A stretch of 43,684 bases of DNA, taken from contig JALVTH010000024.1 in assembly GCA_027036015.1 (NCBI GenBank), positions 1-43,684 of the forward strand, given 5' to 3'. The notes under the pieces are model-generated. The model did not search any database. It was not told where the DNA came from and saw only the letters and a program-made list of their open reading frames with translations. This DNA comes from Campylobacteraceae bacterium. GTDB lineage: Bacteria > Campylobacterota > Campylobacteria > Campylobacterales > Sulfurovaceae. How positions within the stretch are numbered: position 1 is the first letter of the stretch; each line of letters starts with the position of its first letter. The translations under genes were made by a program, and so were the position numbers. Of this stretch, positions 27,143 to 35,852 are shown piece by piece.

Positions 27143-29248
27143 ATGCAAAAAATTAAAATTGCTCTTGTTGGGCAACCAAATGTTGGTAAATCGATGCTTA
27201 TTAATGCACTTAGTGGCACTAACAAAGGAAAAGTTGGAAATTATAGTGGAGTAACCGTTGATACGCTAAAAATTTGTTTTACTTATAATTGTTATGAATT
27301 TGAAATTTATGATTTACCAGGCACTTATTCACTCAATGCCTACTCAAAAGAGGAGCAAGTAACAAAAGAGTTTTTGCAAAAAGAAGAGTATGATGTTATT
27401 GTTAATGTAGTTGATAGCACCAATATGCAGCGAAATTTGCTTTTGACTTTAGAGTTGCTTGAACTAAATAAAAAAATGCTTGTAACTCTTAATATGATAG
27501 ATGAAGCCAAAAAAGATGGCATTAGTATTGATCTTACTCAGCTTAAAAAGCTTTTAGGCGTTGAAGTTGTTGCAATTTCAGCTAAAGAAAAAGAAGGGCT
27601 TGAAGAGCTTTTAAAAAAAATTGTTGATGTTGTAAAAAATAAAAGGACTCTTTCTAAAATCATTTATAGTGATGCTATTGAAGAAGAGATAGATAAGATT
27701 GAACACTTTTTAAATGAAAAAAACTTTTCTTACAAAGATTTAACAAATCGTGAAGTTGCCATTGCACTTTTGTTTGAGAATGAAGAGGTTTATAAAGCAA
27801 TTCATGAAGACCCTATTATGATAGAGCTTTATCCAATTTTATCTGATGCACTTGAGCATATTTATACCCATCACGAAACAAAAGATATTAAAGAGATAAT
27901 TGCAAGTGAACATGCAGCCATTGCAAGCGGGATTGCAAAAGAGGTAGTAAACAGCAAAGCTATCTCAAAAAGCCTTACTTTAACACAAAAAATTGATAAA
28001 GTGCTTTTAAATAAATATTTAGGTATTCCTATTTTTCTTTTTTTTATGTGGCTGCTTTTTAAAGCAACATTTGAACTTGGCGCTTTGCCAATGGAATATA
28101 TTGATGAGTTTATTAGCTGGCTTGGTGATGTGATTGGCTCTTTTTTAAAAGATGAAGAGTTGCGAAGTTTAGTTGTTGATGGAATTTTAGGCGGTGTTGG
28201 AGCAGTATTGCTTTTTTTACCAAATATTGTGATTTTATATTTTGGAATTGCACTGCTTGAGACTACTGGATATATGAGTCGCGTTGCCTTTTTACTTGAT
28301 GGCTTTTTTCATAAATTTGGATTGCATGGCAAAAGTTTTATTCCTTTGGTAACAGGCTTTGGATGCTCTGTGCCAGCTTATATGGCAGCAAGAACGCTAA
28401 AAAGCCCAAAAGATAGACTTATAACCCTTTTTATTATAGGTTTTATGAGTTGTGGGGCAAGACTTCCTATTTATGTGCTCTTTACTGGAGCTTTTTTTAG
28501 TCAAGAAGTTGCAGGCAATGTGCTTTTTTTAATTTATATAACCGGTGCTCTTATTGGGCTTTTAATGGCTAAACTTTTGAGAGTTTTTGTATTTCGTGGT
28601 GAAGATGATCCATTTGTTATGGAGATGCCAAAATATCGATTGCCAAGTTTGAGATTGCTTTGGTATAGTATCTATTCGAATGCAAGTGAATATCTTAAGA
28701 AAGCTGGAACCTTTATTTTAGCAGCATCTATGCTTGTTTGGTTTGCATCAAATTATCCTAAAAATAAAGCTTTAGAGCAAAGTTTTGAGCAAAAAATTGC
28801 AAAAGCTTCAAAAGAGCAAAAAGAAAAGTTAGAAATAAAACTGAAAAAAGCGCTTTTAGAACAAAGCTATCTTGGAAAAATTGGAAAAGCAAGTGAGCCG
28901 TTTTTTGCTCCGCTTGGCTTTGATTGGAAATTAAGCGTAGCACTTGAGGCTGGATTATCAGCTAAAGAGGTGGTTGTCTCAACACTTGGGGTGCTTTATA
29001 GCATTGGTGAAGTAGATGAAACAAGTACTTCTTTAAAGGAGCGCTTAAAAAAACATCTAACTTTGCCAACAGCTCTTAGTTTTATTGCTTTTGTGATGCT
29101 TTATTTACCATGCTTTGCCGCTTCAAGCGTTTTTACAAGAGAAGCTGGAGGAGTGAAATATTTAGTTTATCTCTTTCTTTTTACAACAGCTGTTGCTTGG
29201 ATTTTTAGCTTTTTTATCTACCATCTTAGCTCTTTAGTGGTGGGTTAG
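27143..29248 (+). CDS. feoB: Ferrous iron transporter FeoB
   Basis: This 701-residue protein takes up Fe(II) across the inner membrane. The N-terminal G domain has G1 GQPNVGKS, the switch GNYSGVTVD, G3 DLPGTYSL and G4 NMID. A helical linker (about 165-270) leads to the membrane part, with Gate motifs including VTGFGCSVPAYMAARTL and FIIGFMSCGARLPIYVLF, and the later LYLPCFAASSVFTREAG. Length is usual. A charged insertion (KIAKASKEQKEKLEIKLKK, near residue 550) sits between helices. Control by Fur is likely through the box upstream of feoA. Its stop overlaps the convergent AAA/nuclease gene by four bases. Confidence 0.96.
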   Translation: MQKIKIALVGQPNVGKSMLINALSGTNKGKVGNYSGVTVDTLKICFTYNCYEFEIYDLPGTYSLNAYSKEEQVTKEFLQKEEYDVIVNVVDSTNMQRNLLLTLELLELNKKMLVTLNMIDEAKKDGISIDLTQLKKLLGVEVVAISAKEKEGLEELLKKIVDVVKNKRTLSKIIYSDAIEEEIDKIEHFLNEKNFSYKDLTNREVAIALLFENEEVYKAIHEDPIMIELYPILSDALEHIYTHHETKDIKEIIASEHAAIASGIAKEVVNSKAISKSLTLTQKIDKVLLNKYLGIPIFLFFMWLLFKATFELGALPMEYIDEFISWLGDVIGSFLKDEELRSLVVDGILGGVGAVLLFLPNIVILYFGIALLETTGYMSRVAFLLDGFFHKFGLHGKSFIPLVTGFGCSVPAYMAARTLKSPKDRLITLFIIGFMSCGARLPIYVLFTGAFFSQEVAGNVLFLIYITGALIGLLMAKLLRVFVFRGEDDPFVMEMPKYRLPSLRLLWYSIYSNASEYLKKAGTFILAASMLVWFASNYPKNKALEQSFEQKIAKASKEQKEKLEIKLKKALLEQSYLGKIGKASEPFFAPLGFDWKLSVALEAGLSAKEVVVSTLGVLYSIGEVDETSTSLKERLKKHLTLPTALSFIAFVMLYLPCFAASSVFTREAGGVKYLVYLFLFTTAVAWIFSFFIYHLSSLVVG

Positions 29249-30771
29249 TTTTCAACCCTCTCCCACTCAAAACTTTTGATATTTTTTGTTTTGGAATCAA
29301 AAGTAATTCCAACTAAATAAATCTTTTTATTTTTATTAAGATACTTTTTAAAATAGCCTTTTTCTTTTATCTGCTTGAGAGCTTCATTTGAATCAACTTT
29401 AAATTCAATAATATAAATCTTATCTTCAAGTAAAAGTGTTAAATCAATTCTTCCATAAGAGTTTACATCTTCTGCTATCAAATCAATACCCAAAGCATAA
29501 AAATAGCTAAAAAGAACACTTGCATAATATCCTTCATATTCACCAATTTCATTTTTTACATAATTGTTATAAGGTATAGAAGCAAAAAGTGCTTGAAGTG
29601 TCTCTTTTAAAGTATTTAAATTTGATTGAAGCAAAGCTTCATAGATTTTATCTTCAAAATCAAGCCTAAGCGTAGTTTGATTGGTTAAATAATCAATTAT
29701 TAAATTAGAAAGCGATACTTGAACCTCCAAATTTGGAATTTTCAGCTCATACTCATATCCCAAACGCTTCTCATATACATTTTTAATTGTTAAATAGCCT
29801 GTTTGAAAAAGGAGTGATTCAATTTTTAATTTTTCTATATCAAAACTCTCAATAACTCTTTCATCAACTCTAATATTAGCAATCTTTGGAAAATAATAAT
29901 TTCTTGATTTTAAAAGCTCAATGAGTGAGTAAGCCTGTCCGCTTTCCCACCAATAGTTTTTAAATCGTTTATATTTAAAAAGTTTCAATATATCAAAAGG
30001 ATTGTAGATTCTATCTTTTAGAAAGTAGTATCCATTATACCACTCTTTGATTTTCTCCAAATCATAATCTTTAGAATACTCAAAGAATTCATTTTTGATA
30101 TTTTCATGCGTATAACCGCAAATATTTCCAAAATCAGGATTTAAAGAGATATCTTCAAGATTGTTAAGCCCGCTAAAAATTGAAGCTTTGGAAAATTTTG
30201 AAATTCCTGTTAAAAAGACAAATCGCAAATATGCATCATTTGCTTTGAGCTCTGTATAGACTCTTCGCAAAATTTCTCTTGCACCTTTTGCAACTTCAAT
30301 ATTACTTATATGATCTAAAATTGGTTTATCATACTCATCAATTAATACAACCACTTTTTGATTATATTTTTTATAAACTTTTTGAATTAATTCGCGAAAC
30401 TGATTTGTATATTCGTCTTCTTCTAAGGTAATGCCTAAATTGAGTGCATTTTCTTTTAAAATTCTTTTAAAATCAATAATAATCTCATCTATTTTTGTTG
30501 TGCTTCGCCAATCAATTTTAACAACGGGATATTTTTGACTCCAATCATATTTGTCATAAATATAAAGCCCTTCAAAAAACTTCTTGTTTCCTTCAAAGAT
30601 ATTTTTTAGGGTATCTAAAAAAAGGCTTTTTCCAAAGCGTCTTGGACGGGAGAGAAAGACATATTCATAATTTTTTATTAAATCAAGCGCTTCTTTTGTT
30701 TTATCGATATAAAGATAGTCTCCTTCTCTAATTTTACTAAAAGTTTGAATTCCTATTGGCAAAGCTTTCAT
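29245..30771 (-). CDS. AAA-ATPase-like / PD-(D/E)XK nuclease-like protein (DUF1703 type)
   Basis: The protein has 508 residues. The N-terminal AAA-ATPase-like domain begins with the family signature LPIGIQTFSKIREGDYLYID. Its P-loop is SRPRRFGKSLFLDTL (near 40-54) and its Walker B is VVVLIDEYDKPI (near 142-153). The C-terminal PD-(D/E)XK-like domain has GRIDLTLLLEDKIYIIEFK (about 455-473), with the D...EXK spacing of that fold. Such proteins occur in many copies in bacteria and their role is not settled; they are often scattered by transfer. The ATG has no close strong ribosome site (AAAAGG about ten bases upstream). It stands alone, with no defence or mobile genes beside it. Confidence 0.8.
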   Translation of the reverse strand: MKALPIGIQTFSKIREGDYLYIDKTKEALDLIKNYEYVFLSRPRRFGKSLFLDTLKNIFEGNKKFFEGLYIYDKYDWSQKYPVVKIDWRSTTKIDEIIIDFKRILKENALNLGITLEEDEYTNQFRELIQKVYKKYNQKVVVLIDEYDKPILDHISNIEVAKGAREILRRVYTELKANDAYLRFVFLTGISKFSKASIFSGLNNLEDISLNPDFGNICGYTHENIKNEFFEYSKDYDLEKIKEWYNGYYFLKDRIYNPFDILKLFKYKRFKNYWWESGQAYSLIELLKSRNYYFPKIANIRVDERVIESFDIEKLKIESLLFQTGYLTIKNVYEKRLGYEYELKIPNLEVQVSLSNLIIDYLTNQTTLRLDFEDKIYEALLQSNLNTLKETLQALFASIPYNNYVKNEIGEYEGYYASVLFSYFYALGIDLIAEDVNSYGRIDLTLLLEDKIYIIEFKVDSNEALKQIKEKGYFKKYLNKNKKIYLVGITFDSKTKNIKSFEWERVEN

Positions 30772-30801
30772 TATGAGCCTTTTTGTTTTATTATAACATA
30801 T

Positions 30802-31662
30802 TTAAAGGTTTCTATATTTTTGATACTCTCTTGGAATGAGATAGTCTTTAGTTTTTATTAAACAATCATAAATGCCTTTTTCAAAGCCAATTTGCCAGAG
30901 TTTATCAAGCGCTTTGATTTGGAGTTCATTTAAACTCACAGATTCACTATTTGCATACATAGTAAGATACTTTTCTAAAAGCTTGCCATCAATTCGAACC
31001 AAATTATTTTCAATCAGTTTTTGGCTCAGCTCTTGCTTTTTATTGTTAGCAACTCTCACACCCTCAATTAAAATATCTTCAATTTCAATTGCACGATTGA
31101 GTGGAATTGAGCGACGAAGCGCCATTCCGCCAAGCGGCAAAGGTAACTCCTCTTTTGCAAGGTCAAGCCATAAATCCCAAACTTCAAGTTCTACTTCTAA
31201 ACTTTCATCAAAATCTAAAATTGATTCATGAATCAAAACCCCAGCATCAACTCTGCCTTCTATCACAGCCTTTTCAATCTCTAAAAAATTCATATAAAAA
31301 ACTTTAGCATTTGGATATTTAAGTCTAACAAGCATTGCATTTGTGGTATTTTTCCCTGATAGAGCTAATTTGAAATTTTTCTTTAGCTTTTTCCCCTTTT
31401 TTTTAATAAGCTTTGGGCCATACCCTTGCCCAAAACTAACAGCTGTGCGAAGCAAAGCATAATCATTTCGAATTTTTGGATATAAAGCAAAGCTTATGGC
31501 ACTAACATCATAGATATTTTCAAGTGCTTTTTGATTGAGTGTTTCAATATCTAAGGCTTCATTTAAAAAGATATAATCTTTAGTATCAACCCAGCCAAAT
31601 TTTATGGCATAATACATAAAAATATCATCGGCATCTGGTGAGTGGGCAATTGTAATTTTCAT
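30802..31662 (-). CDS. mqnD: MqnD-like menaquinone biosynthesis protein (futalosine pathway)
   Basis: This 286-residue protein has the periplasmic-binding-protein-like fold of the MqnA/MqnD family. Family segments are KITIAHSPDADDIFMYYAIK at the start, YDVSAISFALYP, LLRTAVSFGQGYGPKLI and LPLPLGGMALRR. In this pathway MqnD makes 1,4-dihydroxy-6-naphthoate from cyclic dehypoxanthinyl futalosine. Menaquinone is the quinone of Campylobacterota and would feed the nitrate reductase anchor encoded at 7187-8797. I chose the ATG at 31662 because AAGGA precedes it and the protein then begins at the conserved sequence. MqnA-like function cannot be fully excluded. Confidence 0.8.
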   Translation of the reverse strand: MKITIAHSPDADDIFMYYAIKFGWVDTKDYIFLNEALDIETLNQKALENIYDVSAISFALYPKIRNDYALLRTAVSFGQGYGPKLIKKKGKKLKKNFKLALSGKNTTNAMLVRLKYPNAKVFYMNFLEIEKAVIEGRVDAGVLIHESILDFDESLEVELEVWDLWLDLAKEELPLPLGGMALRRSIPLNRAIEIEDILIEGVRVANNKKQELSQKLIENNLVRIDGKLLEKYLTMYANSESVSLNELQIKALDKLWQIGFEKGIYDCLIKTKDYLIPREYQKYRNL

Positions 31663-31760
31663 TTTTTTCCTTGCAAAAAGAGCTTTATAAAATTTTGCCA
31701 TTTGTAGCTTAAATTTGATGAAATTTTGATACAATAAATAAAAACGAAAGAAGGATTAGA

Positions 31761-32801
31761 ATGGATCCAAATAAGAAAAAAGCGCTTGATTTGGCGATAA
31801 AACAAATTGATAAAGCCTTTGGAAAAGGCACATTAATGCGCCTTGGAGATAAAGAGATTGAGCCAATTGATGCAATTAGCACAGGTTCGCTTGGGCTTGA
31901 TATGGCGCTTGGAATTGGTGGAATTCCAAAAGGGCGCATTATTGAAATTTATGGACCTGAGAGTTCAGGAAAAACTACATTAGCGCTTCAAACCATTGCA
32001 TCAGCCCAAAAAGAGGGAGCAATTTGTGCTTTTATTGATGCAGAGCATGCACTTGATGTTTATTATGCCAAAAACTTAGGCGTAGATGTAGATAATTTGC
32101 TTGTTTCTCAGCCAGATTATGGTGAACAAGCGTTAGAGGTGCTTGAAACATTAGCAAGAAGCGGAGCAGTTGATTTAATTGTAGTTGACTCAGTTGCTGC
32201 ACTTACGCCAAAAGCCGAAGTAGAAGGAGATATGGGAGATGCGCATGTTGGACTTCAAGCACGCCTTATGAGCCAGGCATTAAGAAAGCTAACTGCAATT
32301 TTACATAAAATGAATACAACCGTTATTTTTATTAACCAAATTCGTATGAAAATTGGAACAATGGGCTATGGTAACCCAGAAACAACAACGGGTGGAAATG
32401 CATTAAAATTTTATGCTTCAGTTCGAATTGATGTGCGAAAAATTGCAACGCTTAAACAAGGTGACAGCCAAATTGGAAATAGAGTCAAAGCTAAAGTTGT
32501 TAAAAATAAAGTTGCACCTCCTTTTAGACAGGCTGAATTTGATATTATGTTTGGCGAAGGAATCAGCTTTGAAGGAGAGCTTATTGATTATGGGGTAAAA
32601 CTTGATATTATTGATAAAAGTGGCTCTTGGTTTAGTTATGGAGCTACTAAGCTTGGTCAAGGAAAGGAAAATGCTAAAAATACCCTCAAAGAAAATCCTG
32701 AGCTAAGAGAAGAGATTGAGCATAAAATTAAAGAGGCACTTGGTTTTGGCTCTAAGCTTGCAATGAGCGAAGAAGAGATTAAAGAATCTCAAAACTCCTA
32801 A
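31761..32801 (+). CDS. recA: Recombinase RecA
   Basis: This 346-residue protein is a standard-length RecA. Visible motifs are Walker [11 protein letters not shown] (about 68-77), the catalytic EHALD segment, Walker [13 protein letters not shown], the L1 loop [20 protein letters not shown] and the L2 region [20 protein letters not shown]. It drives strand exchange and repair. The ATG follows AAGGA. A -10 (TACAAT) preceded by T-rich DNA is at 31731-31736. No clear LexA box is seen, as expected for Campylobacterota. A short hairpin follows the gene. Confidence 0.97.
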   Translation: MDPNKKKALDLAIKQIDKAFGKGTLMRLGDKEIEPIDAISTGSLGLDMALGIGGIPKGRIIEIYGPESSGKTTLALQTIASAQKEGAICAFIDAEHALDVYYAKNLGVDVDNLLVSQPDYGEQALEVLETLARSGAVDLIVVDSVAALTPKAEVEGDMGDAHVGLQARLMSQALRKLTAILHKMNTTVIFINQIRMKIGTMGYGNPETTTGGNALKFYASVRIDVRKIATLKQGDSQIGNRVKAKVVKNKVAPPFRQAEFDIMFGEGISFEGELIDYGVKLDIIDKSGSWFSYGATKLGQGKENAKNTLKENPELREEIEHKIKEALGFGSKLAMSEEEIKESQNS

Positions 32802-32807
32802 AATGAT

Positions 32808-32836
32808 GCTCCTTTTATGGAGCTTTCCACTTTTTT
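32808..32836 (+). terminator. Probable terminator after recA
   Basis: GCTCC-TTTTAT-GGAGC (32808-32823) forms a 5-bp stem, followed by TTTCCAC and a run of six T. The stem is short, so it is a modest terminator. Confidence 0.5.
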
Positions 32837-32911
32837 AATCCCAAAAAATGACAATTTTATAATTTTTAATTTTTATAAGTTACAATTTTTTATTTTATGT
32901 AAGGAGAGTGA

Positions 32912-33361
32912 ATGAAAAAGAGTATTTTATTTTTTGCTTCATTTTTCTTGCTTGGATGTGGCGGTGGTGGTAATAATTTGGCAAATGTTGATATTTGGCC
33001 TCTAATTAAAAATAAAATCTATTATGAAGATAATTTATGTAATAAGCCGCAATTTAGAACTTACACTTTTAGTGATGAGAATCTAACAATAAAATCTTTT
33101 AATGATGCTGATTTTAGCGATTTAAATACAACGCAAGTTTATTTTATTAAAGAGTTTACAAGCGATGAAAATTTAAAAATTCAAAGAAAAGATGGTAAAA
33201 AATATCAATGCACTATCGGCTATGAAATTGATGATAAAAAGAGAGTTTCAATGTTGCAAGTCAATTGTTTTGATCCTTATAGTTCTGGTGAAAAAGATAT
33301 ATCTGCATACGCTTTTGATACAAAAGAAAAAGCCTTACAAAAAGAAAACCCTTGTAATTAG
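32912..33361 (+). CDS. Small lipoprotein, paralogue family member C
   Basis: The protein has 149 residues. The lipoprotein signal MKKSILFFASFFLLGC is followed by GGGGNN. The mature part keeps the order seen in the lipoproteins at 25720-26142 and 26284-26721: a strand FRTYTFSDENLTIKSF, then KKYQCTIGYE, a late cysteine in VNCFDPYSSG and AYAFDTKEKAL. It has one extra cysteine near the start (DNLCNKPQ) and the C-terminus (NPCN). The ATG follows AAGGAGAG. It is convergent with the small propeptide-like gene, 12 bp away. Function unknown. Confidence 0.68.
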   Translation: MKKSILFFASFFLLGCGGGGNNLANVDIWPLIKNKIYYEDNLCNKPQFRTYTFSDENLTIKSFNDADFSDLNTTQVYFIKEFTSDENLKIQRKDGKKYQCTIGYEIDDKKRVSMLQVNCFDPYSSGEKDISAYAFDTKEKALQKENPCN

Positions 33362-33373
33362 CTTTTATGCCTT

Positions 33374-33703
33374 TTAATAAGGTTTAAAGGGCTTTTTAGA
33401 GAGAAGTTCAACTTTTTTAACAAAGGGAAGTTTTTTAATATTTTTTATAGTATTTTGTAAATTCTTTTTAACCTCGAAAAGGCACATAGTAGGTAAAATA
33501 CAAGTTTTAAGCGATACTTCATTAAATTGTGTAATTTTGTTTAAAGTATTAATATCTTCTTTTTGCAAAATTACACTAATTGTGCCGCTGTTTGGAAAAA
33601 TTAGCTTTTTCTTTTTTTTCAAAAGTTTGGCTTGTTCTAACTCTTCAAGCTCCCCAGCATTTAATAAAGTGATTAAAAACAATACAAAAATTATTTTATT
33701 CAT
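33374..33703 (-). CDS. Small exported protein resembling a free-standing I9-type protease propeptide
   Basis: The protein has 109 residues. MNKIIFVLFLITLLNA is a signal peptide, likely cut before GELEE. The mature domain reads as strand (TISVILQKED), helix (INTLNKITQF), two strands (EVSLKTCILPTMCLFEVKK), helix (LQNTIKNIKKLP) and strand (FVKKVELLSKK). That order and the LPFVKKVEL ending resemble the inhibitor I9 propeptide of subtilisins, which normally is the N-terminus of the protease. Here it is a separate gene directly after an S8 protease: its ATG (33703) overlaps the protease stop by eight bases, with GGGGG upstream. I infer a chaperone or inhibitor of that protease in the periplasm. The fold assignment is by eye. 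The two cysteines could form a disulfide. Confidence 0.5.
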   Translation of the reverse strand: MNKIIFVLFLITLLNAGELEELEQAKLLKKKKKLIFPNSGTISVILQKEDINTLNKITQFNEVSLKTCILPTMCLFEVKKNLQNTIKNIKKLPFVKKVELLSKKPFKPY

Positions 33704-35852
33704 TTTTATGCCCCCAAATAATAAGATAGAGTGAATTAATTTGACCATAATCCCCTTGCAATTTGTCTGAGATTTCAACTTGCCAAATTCCTTTGGAGTG
33801 TTCACCTAAAAAAGCGTTAGAGCTAAACCGAAAGCCTCCTTTATAAGCATTGCTTTGCAAGTAGTTTGGTTTTATCAGATTGCTTTTTGTATGAGATGGC
33901 GAGATTAAATCAATATTAATATCTCCAGCATTTGGATGATTAATATCAACTACTAATCCTATCCACTCAATAAGTATATCTTGGTCAATTGTAATAAAAG
34001 CTTTAATTGTACCTCTATCTGGAATAAATTTATTAAGAAATTTTTTAGGGGTTTGAATTTTTACAAGAGGAGGAAGATTTGTAAAAGTTGGTTTTATGCA
34101 TTCTTTAACTACTCCCAAGCCATTGATAAGCCCAAAGCCATAATCGTTACTAAAATAAAGCCCCGCACCATTTTTAATCCATGAACTATTTTGCAAATCA
34201 ATCCTTTTTGCTGTATGAGCAATAAGCCATTTAACATCACGCCAAGAGAGATTTTTACATACACTTAAAATCAAAGCTATTTCAGCACTGACCATTGGTG
34301 CAGCAGCACTTGTTCCATTTGCTGCAAAGGTAAAGTCTTTGTTAATATCTTGTTCAATTGTAATTGGTCCTTTTTGAGTATGAAGCTCACTTTTGTACAT
34401 TGCTTTATGTGAAGCAAAGGTAGTAAAAATAGTTGGACCGCTGTAATAATGTTCTCCTCCAAAGGCACTAATAAAAATATCGCTTCCAGGATTTGAATAG
34501 CTTGCAACTTTAGCTTTATGATTTAAAGCAGCAACGGCTATGACAAAAGGATTGTTAAGCAAGTAAGATAAATTGGCATTACCATGACTTTTCCTATCAT
34601 TTCCCGCTGCAAAAACAAAAATATGATTTAAATTGATTGTTGCTTCTTTTATGAGCTCTTCATAAGAAGTTTCATTTAAAAACTTTGCCCCCCAGCTATT
34701 GTTGCTTACTCTAAAATTGCCTTTTTGTAGCCATACTTTTGCAAGAGAGTTTAAATCTTGCTTTTGCAAAAAGTTATTTCCAGCAATTTTTAAATTTGGT
34801 CCAATACCTCTAATTCCATAATTATTAAAGCCTTTTGCTCCAATAATTCCAGCTACACACGTGCCATGCCCCCAGTAAAAAAGATTTGCAGGATTGGTAG
34901 GAGGAACAGTTGCGGGTGAAGGATTGTTTGAATGGGTAATAACATTAAAAGAGTTATTTAAATCTATTGTTAAATCACTATGATTGCTATCAACTCCGCT
35001 ATCAACCACTTGCACAATTTGGTTTTTGCCTAATGTATAGTGATAAAGCCCTAAGACTCCTAAATCTATACCTTTAATAGTTTTTTCATTACTTGTTGTA
35101 CAAATATTTTGTGCTTTGTCATTTTTAATATACCATTGATAGCGAAAAAAATTATCACCCTCAAGTCCATCTAAAATGCCATTATTGTTGCTATCTTTAT
35201 TTAGCGGGTCATATCCTTTGGCAATTTCATAGTAATCGGGTAAAAAATCTTTGTCACTATCAGGATTTTTGGGATTTGTGTTGTAATGAAAAAGTTCTTC
35301 ATAGTCACTTAACTCATCAAAATCGCTATCTTTTCTTACAAAATTAAGCCCCATTTCAAGCTCTTCTTGGTTACTCAAACCATCTTTGTCAAAATCTTGT
35401 AACAGCCACTCATTCCATGTGAGTTTTCCTTGCAATATATCAAAAGCATTACTTTTTAAAAGCATTGCTTCTAAGTAAGGTTCATTTTGAAGCTTTTTAC
35501 TTAAATTTTTATCAATATTGCAAAAAAGCGTGCTTTTAATGCCTATAGCACTAATTCCTTTTAAAAGCTCTTGAGTGCGCTCTTTTGCACAAAGCTGCAC
35601 AACCTTTTTTTTGCGATAAAATCCTCCATGACTTTTTAAAATAATTTCTTTATAGGGCAAAAGAATACTTTTTTCAATAAAAAAGTTACCTTCATTATTT
35701 GTGTTTGTAGAATAGATTTTTTTCTTATTAGCAAAAAGCTCTATAGTCGCATTTTTTATGGCGGTGTGGATTTGGAGAAGCTCTTTTTTGTCTCCACCTC
35801 CACCACAACTTATAATAAAAAAGCTCAGTAAAAAAACAATAAGCTTTTTAAT
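33696..35852 (-). CDS. Subtilisin-like (S8) serine protease lipoprotein with calcium repeats and P-domain
   Basis: The protein has 718 residues if started at ATT 35852. IKKLIVFLLSFFIISC-GGGG is a lipoprotein signal with Cys16. Calcium-binding, thrombospondin-3-like repeats lie at about 150-235 (DFDKDG, DSDFDE, DSDKD, DSNNNG). The S8 domain has catalytic Asp284 (VVDSGVDS), His329 (WGHGTCVAG) and Ser515 (NGTSAAAPM). A C-terminal proprotein-convertase P-domain covers about 600-718. No ATG, GTG or TTG exists that would keep the signal; the first is TTG at 35660, inside the mature region. ATT has AGGAG exactly six bases upstream and overlaps the stop of the macroglobulin gene. No internal I9 propeptide is obvious; a propeptide-like protein is encoded next. 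Confidence 0.85.
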   Translation of the reverse strand: MKKLIVFLLSFFIISCGGGGDKKELLQIHTAIKNATIELFANKKKIYSTNTNNEGNFFIEKSILLPYKEIILKSHGGFYRKKKVVQLCAKERTQELLKGISAIGIKSTLFCNIDKNLSKKLQNEPYLEAMLLKSNAFDILQGKLTWNEWLLQDFDKDGLSNQEELEMGLNFVRKDSDFDELSDYEELFHYNTNPKNPDSDKDFLPDYYEIAKGYDPLNKDSNNNGILDGLEGDNFFRYQWYIKNDKAQNICTTSNEKTIKGIDLGVLGLYHYTLGKNQIVQVVDSGVDSNHSDLTIDLNNSFNVITHSNNPSPATVPPTNPANLFYWGHGTCVAGIIGAKGFNNYGIRGIGPNLKIAGNNFLQKQDLNSLAKVWLQKGNFRVSNNSWGAKFLNETSYEELIKEATINLNHIFVFAAGNDRKSHGNANLSYLLNNPFVIAVAALNHKAKVASYSNPGSDIFISAFGGEHYYSGPTIFTTFASHKAMYKSELHTQKGPITIEQDINKDFTFAANGTSAAAPMVSAEIALILSVCKNLSWRDVKWLIAHTAKRIDLQNSSWIKNGAGLYFSNDYGFGLINGLGVVKECIKPTFTNLPPLVKIQTPKKFLNKFIPDRGTIKAFITIDQDILIEWIGLVVDINHPNAGDINIDLISPSHTKSNLIKPNYLQSNAYKGGFRFSSNAFLGEHSKGIWQVEISDKLQGDYGQINSLYLIIWGHKNE

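Noticed and set aside
29245-30771. AAA/PD-(D/E)XK protein as part of a phage-defence island
   Set aside because: The gene stands alone between feoB and mqnD with no restriction, CRISPR or other defence genes nearby.
35660-35852. Frameshift or pseudogene at the protease N-terminus
   Set aside because: The frame runs unbroken from 35852 to the stop with a complete lipoprotein signal; only the initiator codon is unusual.
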